A stretch of DNA of 39,315 nt from Basidiobolus meristosporus CBS 931.73 (Eukaryota > Basidiobolomycota > Basidiobolomycetes > Basidiobolales > Basidiobolaceae). The notes beneath the pieces are model-generated. The model was not told the origin of the DNA and ran no database searches. It saw nothing but the letters and a program-made list of their open reading frames with translations. Shown here one piece after another: positions 1 through 9,841 of the stretch. Within the stretch, counting starts at the first letter, position 1. Each line of letters begins with the position of its first letter. Position numbers and translations under genes: made by a program. The DNA lies in contig MCFE01000750.1 in assembly GCA_002104905.1 (NCBI GenBank), forward strand, positions 1 through 39,315, read 5' to 3'.

Positions 1-55
1 CACAAGCAATGGGCCAGGGCCTTTGGACAGATTTAGAAATTCTCCGTGTCCTATG

Positions 56-372
56 TGTTGCAAGTGCTCTGGAGGCATTGGAAGTGATTAGGAGAACAAG
101 TGGATTATGTGGTCTTCATGTAATCATTTATCAAATGTAAATGTGGTACTCATACTTTTATTTGGACCTGGCCAGGGAATCACATAAAGTATGCTTGAGA
201 AGGTCCCAAGAACATGTGTACAAAGCTTGGGGTTCTTTGGATAACTGGTACCTGATAACTTGGTGACATAGTCCTAACCAGGAATTTGGCAGGAATTCTG
301 AAAGATTTATAGACCATGATCTAAATGATCAAGTCAAGTGAACACTTGGGTGAGATTACATAATCTGCAACA
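56..372 (-). repeat. degenerate copia-family LTR
   Basis: This is a decayed minus-strand copy of the LTR seen intact at 5517-5868. It keeps the TGTTG..CAACA-like ends and the poorly conserved TATA and AATAAA stretch. It is followed at 373-381 by CTCCCACTC, the complement of the family's polypurine tract, so it is the 3' LTR of the old element whose pol tail comes next. Confidence 0.7.
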
Positions 373-669
373 CTCCCACTCAACCAAACACTCATGCATA
401 CTAGGCCTAGTTGTGATCTAAGATGGTCAAGTCTGTCACTAGCCAATGGTGCTGTGGATATATCCGCAATCATTTCACCAGCAGTGCAGTAATCTAAGTT
501 TACCAAGTAATCCTCAATAGCTTCCCAGATGATGTGATGTCTATATCTATATGCTTGGTTACAGGACAGAATGCTGGATTTCTACTTAATGGCATAACTC
601 CTTCATTATACTGGAATATAATTGTGGAAAAGTGTTGACACAAACCTAACCCTGCAAAGAGCTTTCTTG
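373..669 (-). pseudogene. copia pol 3' remnant (RNase H tail)
   Basis: Read on the minus strand, this matches the C-terminal end of the copia polyprotein, around the conserved GEMIADIST-like segment and the last residues before the stop. It is more diverged than the copy at 1543-2012 and is interrupted at 670 by an oppositely oriented LTR piece. It carries several frame changes and cannot be functional. With the LTR at 56-372 it represents the oldest recognisable copia insertion in the window. Confidence 0.6.
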
Positions 670-867
670 TGTTGTAAATTTGGTAATCACACCTTTGTAT
701 TCACTTAACTTAGTCATTTGAATTATAGTCTACAAATCTTAGAGAATTCTGGCCAAGTTCCTTGTCAGGATTTATTTAGAATATTTTCACCAAAACATCA
801 GGTACCCAGAAGATGTAACATCTTACAGGTGTCCAAATAGCCCCAGACTTTACCCACAGGTTATTGG
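670..867 (+). repeat. copia LTR fragment, 5' part
   Basis: It starts with TGTTGTAA and follows the family LTR in plus orientation through the segments equivalent to its first 200 bases. It is then cut by a minus-strand LTR fragment at 868. It is clearly diverged from the intact LTRs. Confidence 0.65.
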
Positions 868-936
868 TGTTGCAAGTATTGTAGGAGTTTTGGAGATATT
901 GGAAATGTTTGGGGGACAAGTGGGTTATGTGGCTTT
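868..936 (-). repeat. copia LTR fragment
   Basis: It begins TGTTGCAAG and follows the minus-strand LTR for about 70 bases (GGAGATATTGG is recognisable). It is replaced at 937 by a second, similar LTR start. Confidence 0.55.
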
Positions 937-1199
937 TGTGGTAAGAGTTTTGGAGATATTAGAGGTGATTGGGAGAACAGTAGATTAAATGGTTTTTGCA
1001 TAATGATTTATCGAATGTGAGAGTAGCATCTATACTTTTGCATGGTCTTGGTGCAACAAGCACATATAATATGTTGAGGAAGGTTATAAGGACCTGCATG
1101 CAAAGTTTGGGGCTGTTTGGACCACTCTGAGAACTTTTGTGTTCTGGGTACCTGATGTCTGGGTGAATTGCATTGAATCAATGCATGTTAACTTGGTGC
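937..1199 (-). repeat. degenerate copia LTR, truncated
   Basis: The minus-strand LTR starts at TGTGGTAAGAG and is recognisable to about 1150, including the promoter-like segment and the GGGTACCTG region. It then runs into a short palindrome-like stretch (GCATTGAATCAATGC) directly before the next element. The distal LTR end is missing. Confidence 0.6.
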
Positions 1200-1531
1200 T
1201 GTTGTAAGAGTCTTGGAGATATTGGAAGTGATTGGGAGGACAAGTAGATTATGGGGTTTTCACTTAATGATTTATTGAATGTAAAAGTAGTATTTAAACT
1301 TTTACCTGGTCTTGGGATTACAAACATGTAGAATAGGCTAAGGAAGGTCCCAAGAACATGTGTGCAAGGTTTGGGGCTGTTTGGACAACTTATCTAAATT
1401 TTATGTTCTGGGTAAATATTCTAAGTAAATCACAACAAGGAATTTGGTCAATATTCTCTAGGATTTGAGGGTATTGATCTAAGTGACTAAGTTAGATGAA
1501 TATTTAGGTGGAATTACAAATTTATACAACA
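1200..1531 (-). repeat. 3' LTR of copia copy B
   Basis: This 332-bp LTR has TG..CA ends (TGTTGTAAGAG at the left, TACAACA at the right) and is adjacent to the polypurine tract at 1532-1540. Compared with the 5' LTR it lacks about 20 bases around the GGTACCTGGTATTTTGG segment. Confidence 0.85.
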
Positions 1532-1542
1532 CTCCCACTTGG

Positions 1543-4500
1543 CTAAATGCTCATACTGACTAGTCCTAATTTTGACCCAAGATATTCAAACTTGTCTCTA
1601 GCTAATGGTTTGGTAAATATGTCTACAATCATTTCATCTGTAGGACAGTAAACTAAGCTAATAAGTTATTCTCTATAGCTTCACATACAAAGTGATGTCT
1701 AATATCTATGTGCTTGGTTCAAGCATGAAAAGTTGGATTTCTACCTAGTTGTACACATCCTTGATTATCTTGAAATAAAGTAATAGGCGTTTTTTGACAT
1801 AGGCCTAAATCTGTGAAAAGCTTTCTTAACCACATTGCTTCTTTTGTAGCTTCACAGGCTGCAATGTACTCTGCCTCTGTGGTAGAAAGTGCTACAGTTG
1901 GTTGCTTTCTTGAATTCCATGAAATTGCTCCTTTGCAGTAAAGAAAGGTGTATCCTGTGGTGGCTCTTCTGTCTTCTAAATTTTGTCCCCAATCAGCATC
2001 TGAATAACCCATAAGATCCTGTTCTGAATCCTTATAAGTGTATCTTAAGCAGATATCAACAGTTCCTTTAGGTATCTAAAAATTTGCTTAGCTGCTGCAA
2101 TATGATCAGATCCATAGTTCTGATTATGCTGGCAGACAAGTCCCACTAAATATGAGATATCTGGACATGTTCCAAGCTTGATATACATCAGACTGCCAAC
2201 CATAGCTTGATAAGGAAAGTCAGGGCTTTCAGATGGCACCAAGCTTTCTTGATTTGGTTGAGTTTTGACCAAGTTAAGGCTTGTCTCCATTGGGGTAGCT
2301 GCCTGTTTACAGTCTTCTATTTGGTACTTCTTTAGTATATCTTGAATATACTTGGATTGGCTTAGGGTGATAGTCTGGGTACTTCTGTCTAAGGAGAACT
2401 TTATCCCTAGGTATTAACTTAGTTCTCATAGATTGGACATCTTGAATTCCTTAGATAGGCAGGATTTAGTCTCTTCCAATGTTTCTAGGTAATTGGTGGC
2501 TATAATAATATCATCCACATATAGAGCTAATAGAGCTGAATTTGCTCTATCTGGCTTATAATATATACTATAGTCAGCATTACTCCTTTTGAAACTCAAA
2601 GATTTCAAACAAGAATCTATCTTGCAATTCCAGGCTCTTGGTGATTGTTTGAGACCATATAGTGACTTTTTAAGCTTGCAGACCAAATGGAGGTTATCTT
2701 GGTCAACAAACCCATCAGGCTGGTCCATATACACCTCCTCATCAAGTTCTCCATTCAAAAATGCAGTTTTTACATCCATTTGATGGATAAAAAACATATA
2801 TTTGGCTGCAATAGCCAATATTAATCTGATGGAATTAAACTTGGCTACCGGTGCAAAGGTCTCAGTATAGTCAAGTCCTTTTGTTTGAGAGTATCCTTTG
2901 GCTACAAGTCTTGCTTTATATCTTTCAGTTGTACCATCAGCCTTGTATTTTGTCTTGAAGACCCATCTGCATCCAATTGATTTTTGGTTGATTGGTAATT
3001 TGACTAAGTCCCAAGTTTGATTTTCCATCAGGGCCTGATATTCCTCAGTCATTGCAGATCTCCAAAACTTTGTCTGAGGGCTATTTAGGGCCTCTTTTAC
3101 AGTCTGGGGTTCATCAATATGGACTGAATAGGCATAGGCTAAGTTTGTACCCTCATTAATATAGTAATTTGGGCTATTTCTTGTCTGATTTGATCTCCGG
3201 GCATTTGATACTGGAATGATCACTTCTGGGATATTCCTGGGCACTGATTCTGGCTGAACTACGGTTGTAGAGTCCTCTGGAGTGAAAAAATTTTCATTGG
3301 TTTGCTCTGATTCAATCCTGACAATTGGTGGACTTGAGATCAAATTTTTGTCATCATCTGATGTCATTTTTTGTGAAAAATTTGAATTTTCATCAAACAA
3401 CACATCCCTAGACTTGATCAGCTTCTTTGCTTTGGTATTGTAGAGTCTGTATGTCTAAGTCTCATTGCAGTAGCCCAAAAATATGCATTTTATACTTTTT
3501 GGCTCAAATTTTGACTGATTTCTGGCCAGTTTTTTGGCATATGCTGTACACCTAAATATTCTTAGATGTTCTGCACTTGGTCTGTATCCATACCATGCTT
3601 CAAATGGAGTAGAATCACAAATTATTCTGTTATAACTCCTATTTTTAAGGTATACAGCAGTGGCAACTGATTCCGCCCAAAAATCATAGGATAATTTTTG
3701 ATCATGGACCATAGATCTTGCCATATCAATTATTGATCTGTTAGCTTGTTCTGCTACTCCATTTTGCTGTGGGGAGTATGGTACCGTAGTCTCTTGCTTT
3801 ATCCCATGAATTTTGCAGAAGTGGATGAAGAGTTTTGAGGTATATTCCCCACCATTGTCAGAGCGTATTTTCTTGATTTTTTCACCAGTTTCTCTCTCCG
3901 CCATCTCTTTAAACTCCCTGAACTTAGACAGTGCTTCTTCCTTTCTCTCCATGAAGTAGACCCATGTGTATCTTGTATATTCATCAATAAAAGTGATTAA
4001 ATACTTCATCCCACCTAAGGATAAATTTTGCATAGGTCCATACAGATCTGAGTGAATTAGATCTAATTTTTTCTTAGTTTTGATTAACCCAGAGCTCTTG
4101 AACGGTTGTATGGCTTGTTTCCCATGTATGCAGGCTTCACAGTGCTCCAAATTAGCTGGGGGATCAATTTTTACTCCAGAAATTAGCTGATCTATGATTA
4201 TTTTATGCAAATAATCAAAATTGATGTGCCCAAATCTCCTGTGCCAAAGCATTGGTGTTTCTTCATTTAAGTTACTTATATTGGCTTCCAGATATGATGG
4301 AATATAAGTCAACTTGTATAGATTCTGATCTCTGATGCCCAAAGCAATATGGGCACCATTTTGATCAGTGATCCTGCATCCAGAATTGTCAAAACTGAAA
4401 CTGAGTCCTTCTGCTGTGGCCTTGCTTACAGAGAGTAGGTTCTTGGCTATTTCTGGTACATAGAGTACTTCTTTAAAGGTCAGTGTATGGCTTCCTTCAC

Positions 4501-5512
4501 TGCTTCTAAGGTTTACTCGGATAGTTCCTTCTCCCACTGCATCAGGTGTTCTATCATAACCCATGAAAACCTTCTTAATTGGAATTTCTTGATATTGGGT
4601 AAAAAGTTCTTTTTGGTGTGTAAAGTGTTGAGATGCTCCAGAGTCAATATACCACGTCTGAGAATCCTTGTTTGTGGTCATATTTAGTGCAGATATGAAT
4701 AGTCTATCTTCAGTTGTTGCAGCATTTCCATATTCAGGCTTCTTTTGCTGATTATCTTTCTTTTTGAGACACCGGTCTGATGTGTGTCCTTTCCTTTTGC
4801 AGTAGTTACAAAACAGGTTGCTGTTGCCTTTGTAGGGTCTTGGGTACCTCCTTTGTTGTTTATCATTGCTTATTAAAGCATTTTCTTCTTCCTTCTTATT
4901 GGCACTTGATTTTCTTAATTCTTCATCCAGGAGCCTTCCATATATGTAATTTAAGGTCAAATCTTCAGTTCTGGACTCTAGGGCTGATGCAAGGCCCTGA
5001 AACTTGTCTGTCAGGCTATTCAGGATGGTAACTATCACATCCTCATCAGTAGTTGGTACACCCACAGATTCCATTTCATCTACCAGCAGGGTAATTCTGT
5101 TAATTAGATTTCTCATTTCTTCTCCTGGCAGCATCTTTATAGTAAAGAATTTTTGTCTCAGATACATCTTCTTAGCAGCTGAATATGACTGGTAGGTGTC
5201 CTCTAATGCTTTCCAGGCATTCTTTGCCATTTTTGCTCTTGAGCATTGAATTAGCAATTTGTCCTTGACATTGAGGCAAGTGCAGTTAAAGTCACTTTGT
5301 TCTTTCTTCTGGTACTTTAAGGCTTCCTCTCCCACATTTTTAGGAGGGTATTCTTCTCCCATGACAATATCCCAAAGGCCTCTTTCTTGTAGCAGCATCT
5401 TCATCTTCACCTTCCACACTTGGTAGTTGGATCCATCCAACTTTTCAGCAGAGGGAAAAATTCCGGTAATAGCAGTAGTAGACATTGCAGAGAGTGACAG
5501 CTTGGGGCTCAT
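1543..5512 (-). pseudogene. copia Gag-Pol polyprotein, lightly disabled
   Basis: One frame of about 1,320 codons runs from ATG 5512 to TAG at 1543-1545; a second candidate start is ATG 5485. In order it shows a gag domain, a CCHC zinc knuckle (Cys235 to Cys248, C-x2-C-x4-H-x4-C), a protease active site D290-S-G-A, a GAG-pre-integrase HxxxH/CxxC region, integrase D489, D552, E588 (35 residues between the last two), reverse transcriptase YVDD 998-1001, and an RNase H with YSDADW and STTEAEY. Defects visible are TAG at codon 686 (3455-3457, where relatives read Lys), TGA at codon 1029 (2426-2428, relatives Gly) with a nearby TAA, a one-base loss in an A run near 2073, and TGA at 1719 (relatives Arg). 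The few lesions suggest a fairly recent insertion. It makes no functional polyprotein as it stands. Confidence 0.88.
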
Positions 5513-5516
5513 AACC
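5505..5516 (-). other. copia primer-binding site, half-tRNA-iMet type
   Basis: Directly inside the 5' LTR the minus strand reads GGTTATGAGCCC. This is complementary to the anticodon arm of eukaryotic initiator tRNA-Met (GGGCUCAUAACC) rather than to a tRNA 3' end. Drosophila copia and yeast Ty5 are known to prime from such an internal tRNA fragment. The ATG of the candidate gag start (5510-5512) lies within the site. Confidence 0.75.
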
Positions 5517-5868
5517 TGTTGTAAGAGTCTTGGAGATATTGGAAGTGATTTGGAGAACAAGTAGATTATGTGGTTTTCACTTAATGATTTATTGATTGTA
5601 AAAGTAGCATTTATACTTTTACCTGGCCTTGGCATTACAAACATGTAGAATAGGCTAATGAAGGTCCCAAGAACCTGTGTGCAAGTTTGGGGCTGTTTGG
5701 ACAACTTTGAGAATTTTCATGTTCTGGGTACCTGGTATTTTGGTGAAAATATTCTAAGTAAATCCCGACAAGGAATTTGGTCAGTATTCTCTAGGGTTTG
5801 AAGGTGATGATCTAAGTGACTAAGTTAGGTGAATATTTAGGTGGAAATACGTATTTTTTTTTACAACA
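5517..5868 (-). repeat. 5' LTR of copia copy B
   Basis: This 352-bp LTR has ends TGTTGTAAGAG at the left and TTACAACA at the right. On the minus strand it carries a TATA-like GTATAAAT and an AATAAA signal downstream, as expected for U3-R-U5 order. It abuts a plus-strand copia fragment at 5869 with no visible target duplication. Confidence 0.87.
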
Positions 5869-7071
5869 AAGACAAATTGCTAATTCAATGCTCAATAGCA
5901 AAAACAGCAAAGAATGCCTGGAAGACATTAGAAGACACCTACCAGTCATGTTCAGCTGCTAAGAAAATGTATCTTAGACAAAAAACGCTTACTACAACTA
6001 TGCTGTCAGGAGATAAAATGAAAAATCTATTTAACGGAATTACCCTGCTGGTAGATGAAATGGAATCTGTGGGTGTACCAACTACTGATGAGGATGTGAT
6101 AGTTACCATCCTGAATAGCCTGACAGACAAGTTTCAGGGCCTTGTATCAGCCCTAGAGTCCAGAACTGAAGATTTGACCTCAAGTTACATACATGGAAGG
6201 CTCCTGGATGAAGAATTAAGAAAATCAAGCACAAATAAGAAGAAGAAAATGCTTTAATAAACAATGATTATCAACAAAGGAGGTACCCAAAACCCTACAA
6301 AGACAACAGCAACCTGTTTTGTAACTACTGCAAAAGGAAAGGACACACATCAGCTTGGTGCCTCAAGAAGAAAGATAATCAGCAAAAGAAGCCTGAATAT
6401 GGAAATGCTGCAACAACTGAAGATAGACTATTCATATCTGCACTAAATATGACCACAAACAAGGATTCTCAGACATGGTATATGACTCTGGAGCATCTCA
6501 ACACTTTACACACCAAAAAGTACTTTTTACCCAATATCAAGTAATTCCAATTAAGAAGGTTTTCATGGGTGACAATAGAACACTTGATGCAGTGGGAGAA
6601 GGAGCCATCCATGTAAGCCTAAGAAGCAGCAAAGGAAGCCATACACTAACCATCAAAGAAGTACTCTGTACCAGAAATAGCCAAGAACCTACTATCTGTA
6701 AGCAAGGCCACTGCAGAAGGACTCAGTTTCAGCTTGGACAATTCTGGATGCAGGATCACTGATCAAAATGGTGCCCATATTGCATTGCAAATCAGAGATC
6801 AGAATCTATGCAAGTTGACTTATATTCCATCATATTGGGAAGCCAATATAAGCAACTTAAAGAAGAAACACCAATGCTTTGACACAGGAGATTTGGGCAC
6901 ATCAACTTTGATTATTTGTGCAAAATAATTCAAGATCAGCTAATTGCCTGAGTAAAAATTGATCCCCCAGCTAGTTAAGGGCACTGTGAAGCCTGCATAT
7001 ATGGGAAACAAGCCAGACAACCATTCAAGAGATCTGGGTTAATCAAAACTAAGAAAAAATTAGATCTTATT
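5869..7071 (+). pseudogene. copia gag to pre-integrase fragment (piece A)
   Basis: This plus-strand copia interior begins in mid-gag (DKLLIQCS). It runs through the zinc knuckle (CNYCKRKGHTSAWC, all four ligands kept), the protease DSGA motif (the codon before the Asp is altered), and the pre-integrase region, then stops at the LTR starting at 7072. Frame breaks include TAA near 6256, a shift after the protease around 6670, and stops near 6950-6980. The 5' LTR and early gag are missing; the minus-strand element B sits there instead. Confidence 0.8.
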
Positions 7072-7402
7072 TGCTGTAAAAATTTGTAATTCCACCTAAA
7101 TATTCACCTAACTTAGTCACTTAGATCATTACCTTCAAATCCTAGAAATACTGACCAAATTCCTTGTCAGGATATACTTAGAATATTTACCCAGAACATG
7201 AATATTCTCAAAGTTGTCCAAACAGCCCTAAACTTTGCACACATATTCTTGGGACCTTCCTTAACCTATTTTACGTGTTTGTAATGCCAAGACCAGGTAA
7301 AAGTATAAATGCTACTTTTACATTCAATAAATCATTAAGTGAAAACCACATAATCTACTTGTTCTCCAAATCACTTCCAATATCTCCAAGACTCTTACAA
7401 CA
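7072..7402 (+). repeat. 5' LTR of copia piece C
   Basis: This 331-bp plus-strand LTR runs from TGCTGTAA (a TGTTGTAA variant) to CTTACAACA. It is followed by an intact primer site, GGTTATGAGCCC, at 7403-7414. It contains GTATAAAT (TATA-like) and CAATAAATC (poly-A-like). It cuts off piece A on its left. Confidence 0.85.
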
Positions 7403-7406
7403 GGTT

Positions 7407-9462
7407 ATGAGCCCCAAGCTGTCACTCTCTGCAATGTCTACTACTGCTATTACTGGAATTTATCCCTCTGCTGAAAAGTTGGATGGATCTAACTACCAAG
7501 TGTGGAAGGTGAAGATGAAGATGCTGCTACAAGAAAGAGGCCTTTGGGATATTGTCATGGGAGAAGAATGCCCTCCTAAAAACGTGGGAGAGGAAGCCTT
7601 AAAGTACTAGAAGAAAGAACAAAGTGCCTTCAACTGCATTTGCCTTAATGTTAAAGACAAATTGCTAATTCAATACTCAAGAGCAAAAACGGCAAAGAAT
7701 GCCTGGAAGACATTAGAAGACACCTACCAGTCATGTTCAGCTGCCAAGAAAATGTATCTGAGACAAAAATTCTTTACTACAAAGATGCTGCCAGGAGATG
7801 AAATGAAAAATCTAATTAACAGATTACCCTGCTGGTAGATGAGATGGAATCTGTGGGTGTACCAACTCCTGATGAGGATGTGATAGTTACCATCCTGAAT
7901 AGCCTGACAGACAGGTTTCAGGGCCTTGTATCAGCCCTAGAGTCCAGAACTGGAGATTTGACCTTAAATTACATATATGGAAGGCTCCTGGATGAAGAAT
8001 TAAGAAAATCAAGTGCTAATAAGATGGAAGACAAAAATGCTTTAATAAGCAATGATAACCAGCAAAGGAGGCACCCAAGACCCTACAAAGGCAACAGCAA
8101 CCTATTTTGCAACTACTGCTAAAGGAAAGGACACACATCAGACTGGTATCACAAAAAGAAAGATAATCAGCAAAAGTAGCCTGAATATGGAAATGCTGCA
8201 AAAGCTGAAGATAGACTATTCATATCTGGACTAAATATTACCACAAATAAGGATTCTCAGATGTGGTATATTGACTCTGGAGCTTCTCAACACTTTACAC
8301 ACCAAAAAGAACTTTTTACCCAATATCAAGAAATCCCAATTAAGAAGGTTTTCATGGGTGACAATAGAACACTTGATGCAGTGGGAGAAGGAACTATCCA
8401 AGTAAACCTTAGAAGCAGTGAAGGAAGCCATACACTGACCTTTACAGAAGTACTCTATGTACCAGAAATAGCCAAGAACCTACTCTCTGTAAGCAAGGCC
8501 ACTGCAGAAGGACTCAGTTTCAGTTTTGACAATTCTGGATGCAGGATCACTGATCAAAATGGTACCCATATTGCTATGGGCATCAGAGATCAGAATCTAT
8601 ACAAGTTGACTTATATTCCATCATATTTAGAAGCCAATATAAGTAACTTAAATGAAGAAACACCAATGCATTGGCACAGGAGATTTGGGCACATCAATTT
8701 TGATTATTTGCATAAAATAATCATAGATCAGCTAATTTCTGGAGTAAAAATTGATCCCCCAGCTAATTTGGAGCACTGTGAAGCCTGCATACATGGGAAA
8801 CAGGCCAGACAACTGTTCTAGAGCTCTGGGTTAATCAAAACTAAGAAAGAATTAGATCTAATACACTCAGATCTTTGTGGACCTATGCACAATTTATCCT
8901 TAGGCGGGATGAAGTATTTCAGCACTTTTATTGATGATAATACAAGATACCCATGGGTCTACTTGATGGAGAGAAAGGAAGAAGCTATGTCTAAGTTCAT
9001 TGAGTTTAAAGCCATGGTGGAGAGAGAAACTGGTGAAAAAATCAAGAAAATACGCTCTGACAATAATGGAGAATATACCTCAAAACTCTTCATCTACTTC
9101 TGCAAAATTCATGGGATAAAGCAAGAGACTACTGTACCATACTCCCCACAGCAAAATGGAGTAGCAGAACAAGATAACAGAGCAATAATTGATATGGCAA
9201 GATCTGTGATCCATGATCAGAAATTATCCTATGATTTTTGGGTGGAATCAGTTGCCACTATGGTATACCTTAAAAGTAGGAGTTATAACAGGATACTTTG
9301 TAATTCAACTCCATTTGAAGCATGGTATGGTTACAGACCAAATGCAGAACATCTAAGAATATTTGGGTGTATAGCATATGCCAAAAAACTGGCCAGAAAT
9401 CAGTCAAAATTTAAGCCAAAAAGTGTAAAATGCATATTTTTGGGCTACTGCAATGAGTGTAA
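7407..9462 (+). pseudogene. copia gag-integrase fragment (piece C)
   Basis: It starts with the family ATG inside the primer site and covers gag, zinc knuckle, protease (DSGASQHF near 8270-8295), pre-integrase and integrase. It ends at the tail of the integrase (GYCNEC) exactly where the LTR at 9463 begins. Reverse transcriptase and RNase H are absent. Breaks include TAG at 7608-7610 in gag, a one-base loss before the ITLLVDEMES segment near 7825, a TAA for the second Cys region of the zinc knuckle at 8120-8122, and TAG at 8819-8821. The integrase keeps long open stretches (8885-9514). Confidence 0.82.
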
Positions 9463-9810
9463 TGTTGTAAAAATTTGTATTCCACCTAAATATTCACCTA
9501 AGTTAGTCACTTAGATCATTACCCTTAAATCCTAGAGAATACTGACCAAATTCCTTGTTGGGATTTACTTAGAATATTTTCACCAAAATACCAGGCACCT
9601 AGAACATGAAAATTCTCAAAGTTATCCAAACAGCCCCAAACGTTGCACACATGTTCTTGGGACCTTCCTTAACCTATTATATGTGTTTGTAATGCCAAGA
9701 CCAGGTAAAAGTATAAATACTACTTTTACATTCAATAAATCATTAAGTGAAAACCACATAATCTACTTGTTCTCCAAAACACTTCCAATATCTCCAAGAC
9801 TCTGACAACA
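9463..9810 (+). repeat. copia LTR, 5' LTR of piece D
   Basis: This 348-bp LTR runs from TGTTGTAAAAATTTG to CTGACAACA. It contains TATAAATA at 9712-9719 and CAATAAATC downstream. The following primer site is mutated, reading GGTTGTGAGCCC at 9811-9822. By eye it differs from the LTR at 15760-16107 at roughly 14 positions. Confidence 0.87.
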
Positions 9811-9841
9811 GGTTGTGAGCCCCAAGCTGTCACTCTCTGCA

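Larger units (their letters stand above)
1200..5868 (-). mobile_element. near-complete Ty1/copia element, copy B
   Basis: This minus-strand LTR retrotransposon has its 3' LTR at 1200-1531 and its 5' LTR at 5517-5868. The primer site lies next to the 5' LTR, and a polypurine tract (AAGTGGGAG on the minus strand, 1532-1540) lies next to the 3' LTR. Between them is a single Gag-Pol reading frame in copia order: gag, protease, integrase, reverse transcriptase, RNase H. The immediate flanks (GGTGC on the left, AAGAC on the right) do not match. Either the ends have been rearranged, or the element was joined to its neighbours by recombination after insertion. Confidence 0.88.

Noticed and set aside
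5841-5868. Start of a plus-strand gene just inside the LTR of copy B.
   Set aside because: The first codons come from LTR sequence; the copia homology starts only at 5869, so this is a fusion by chance.
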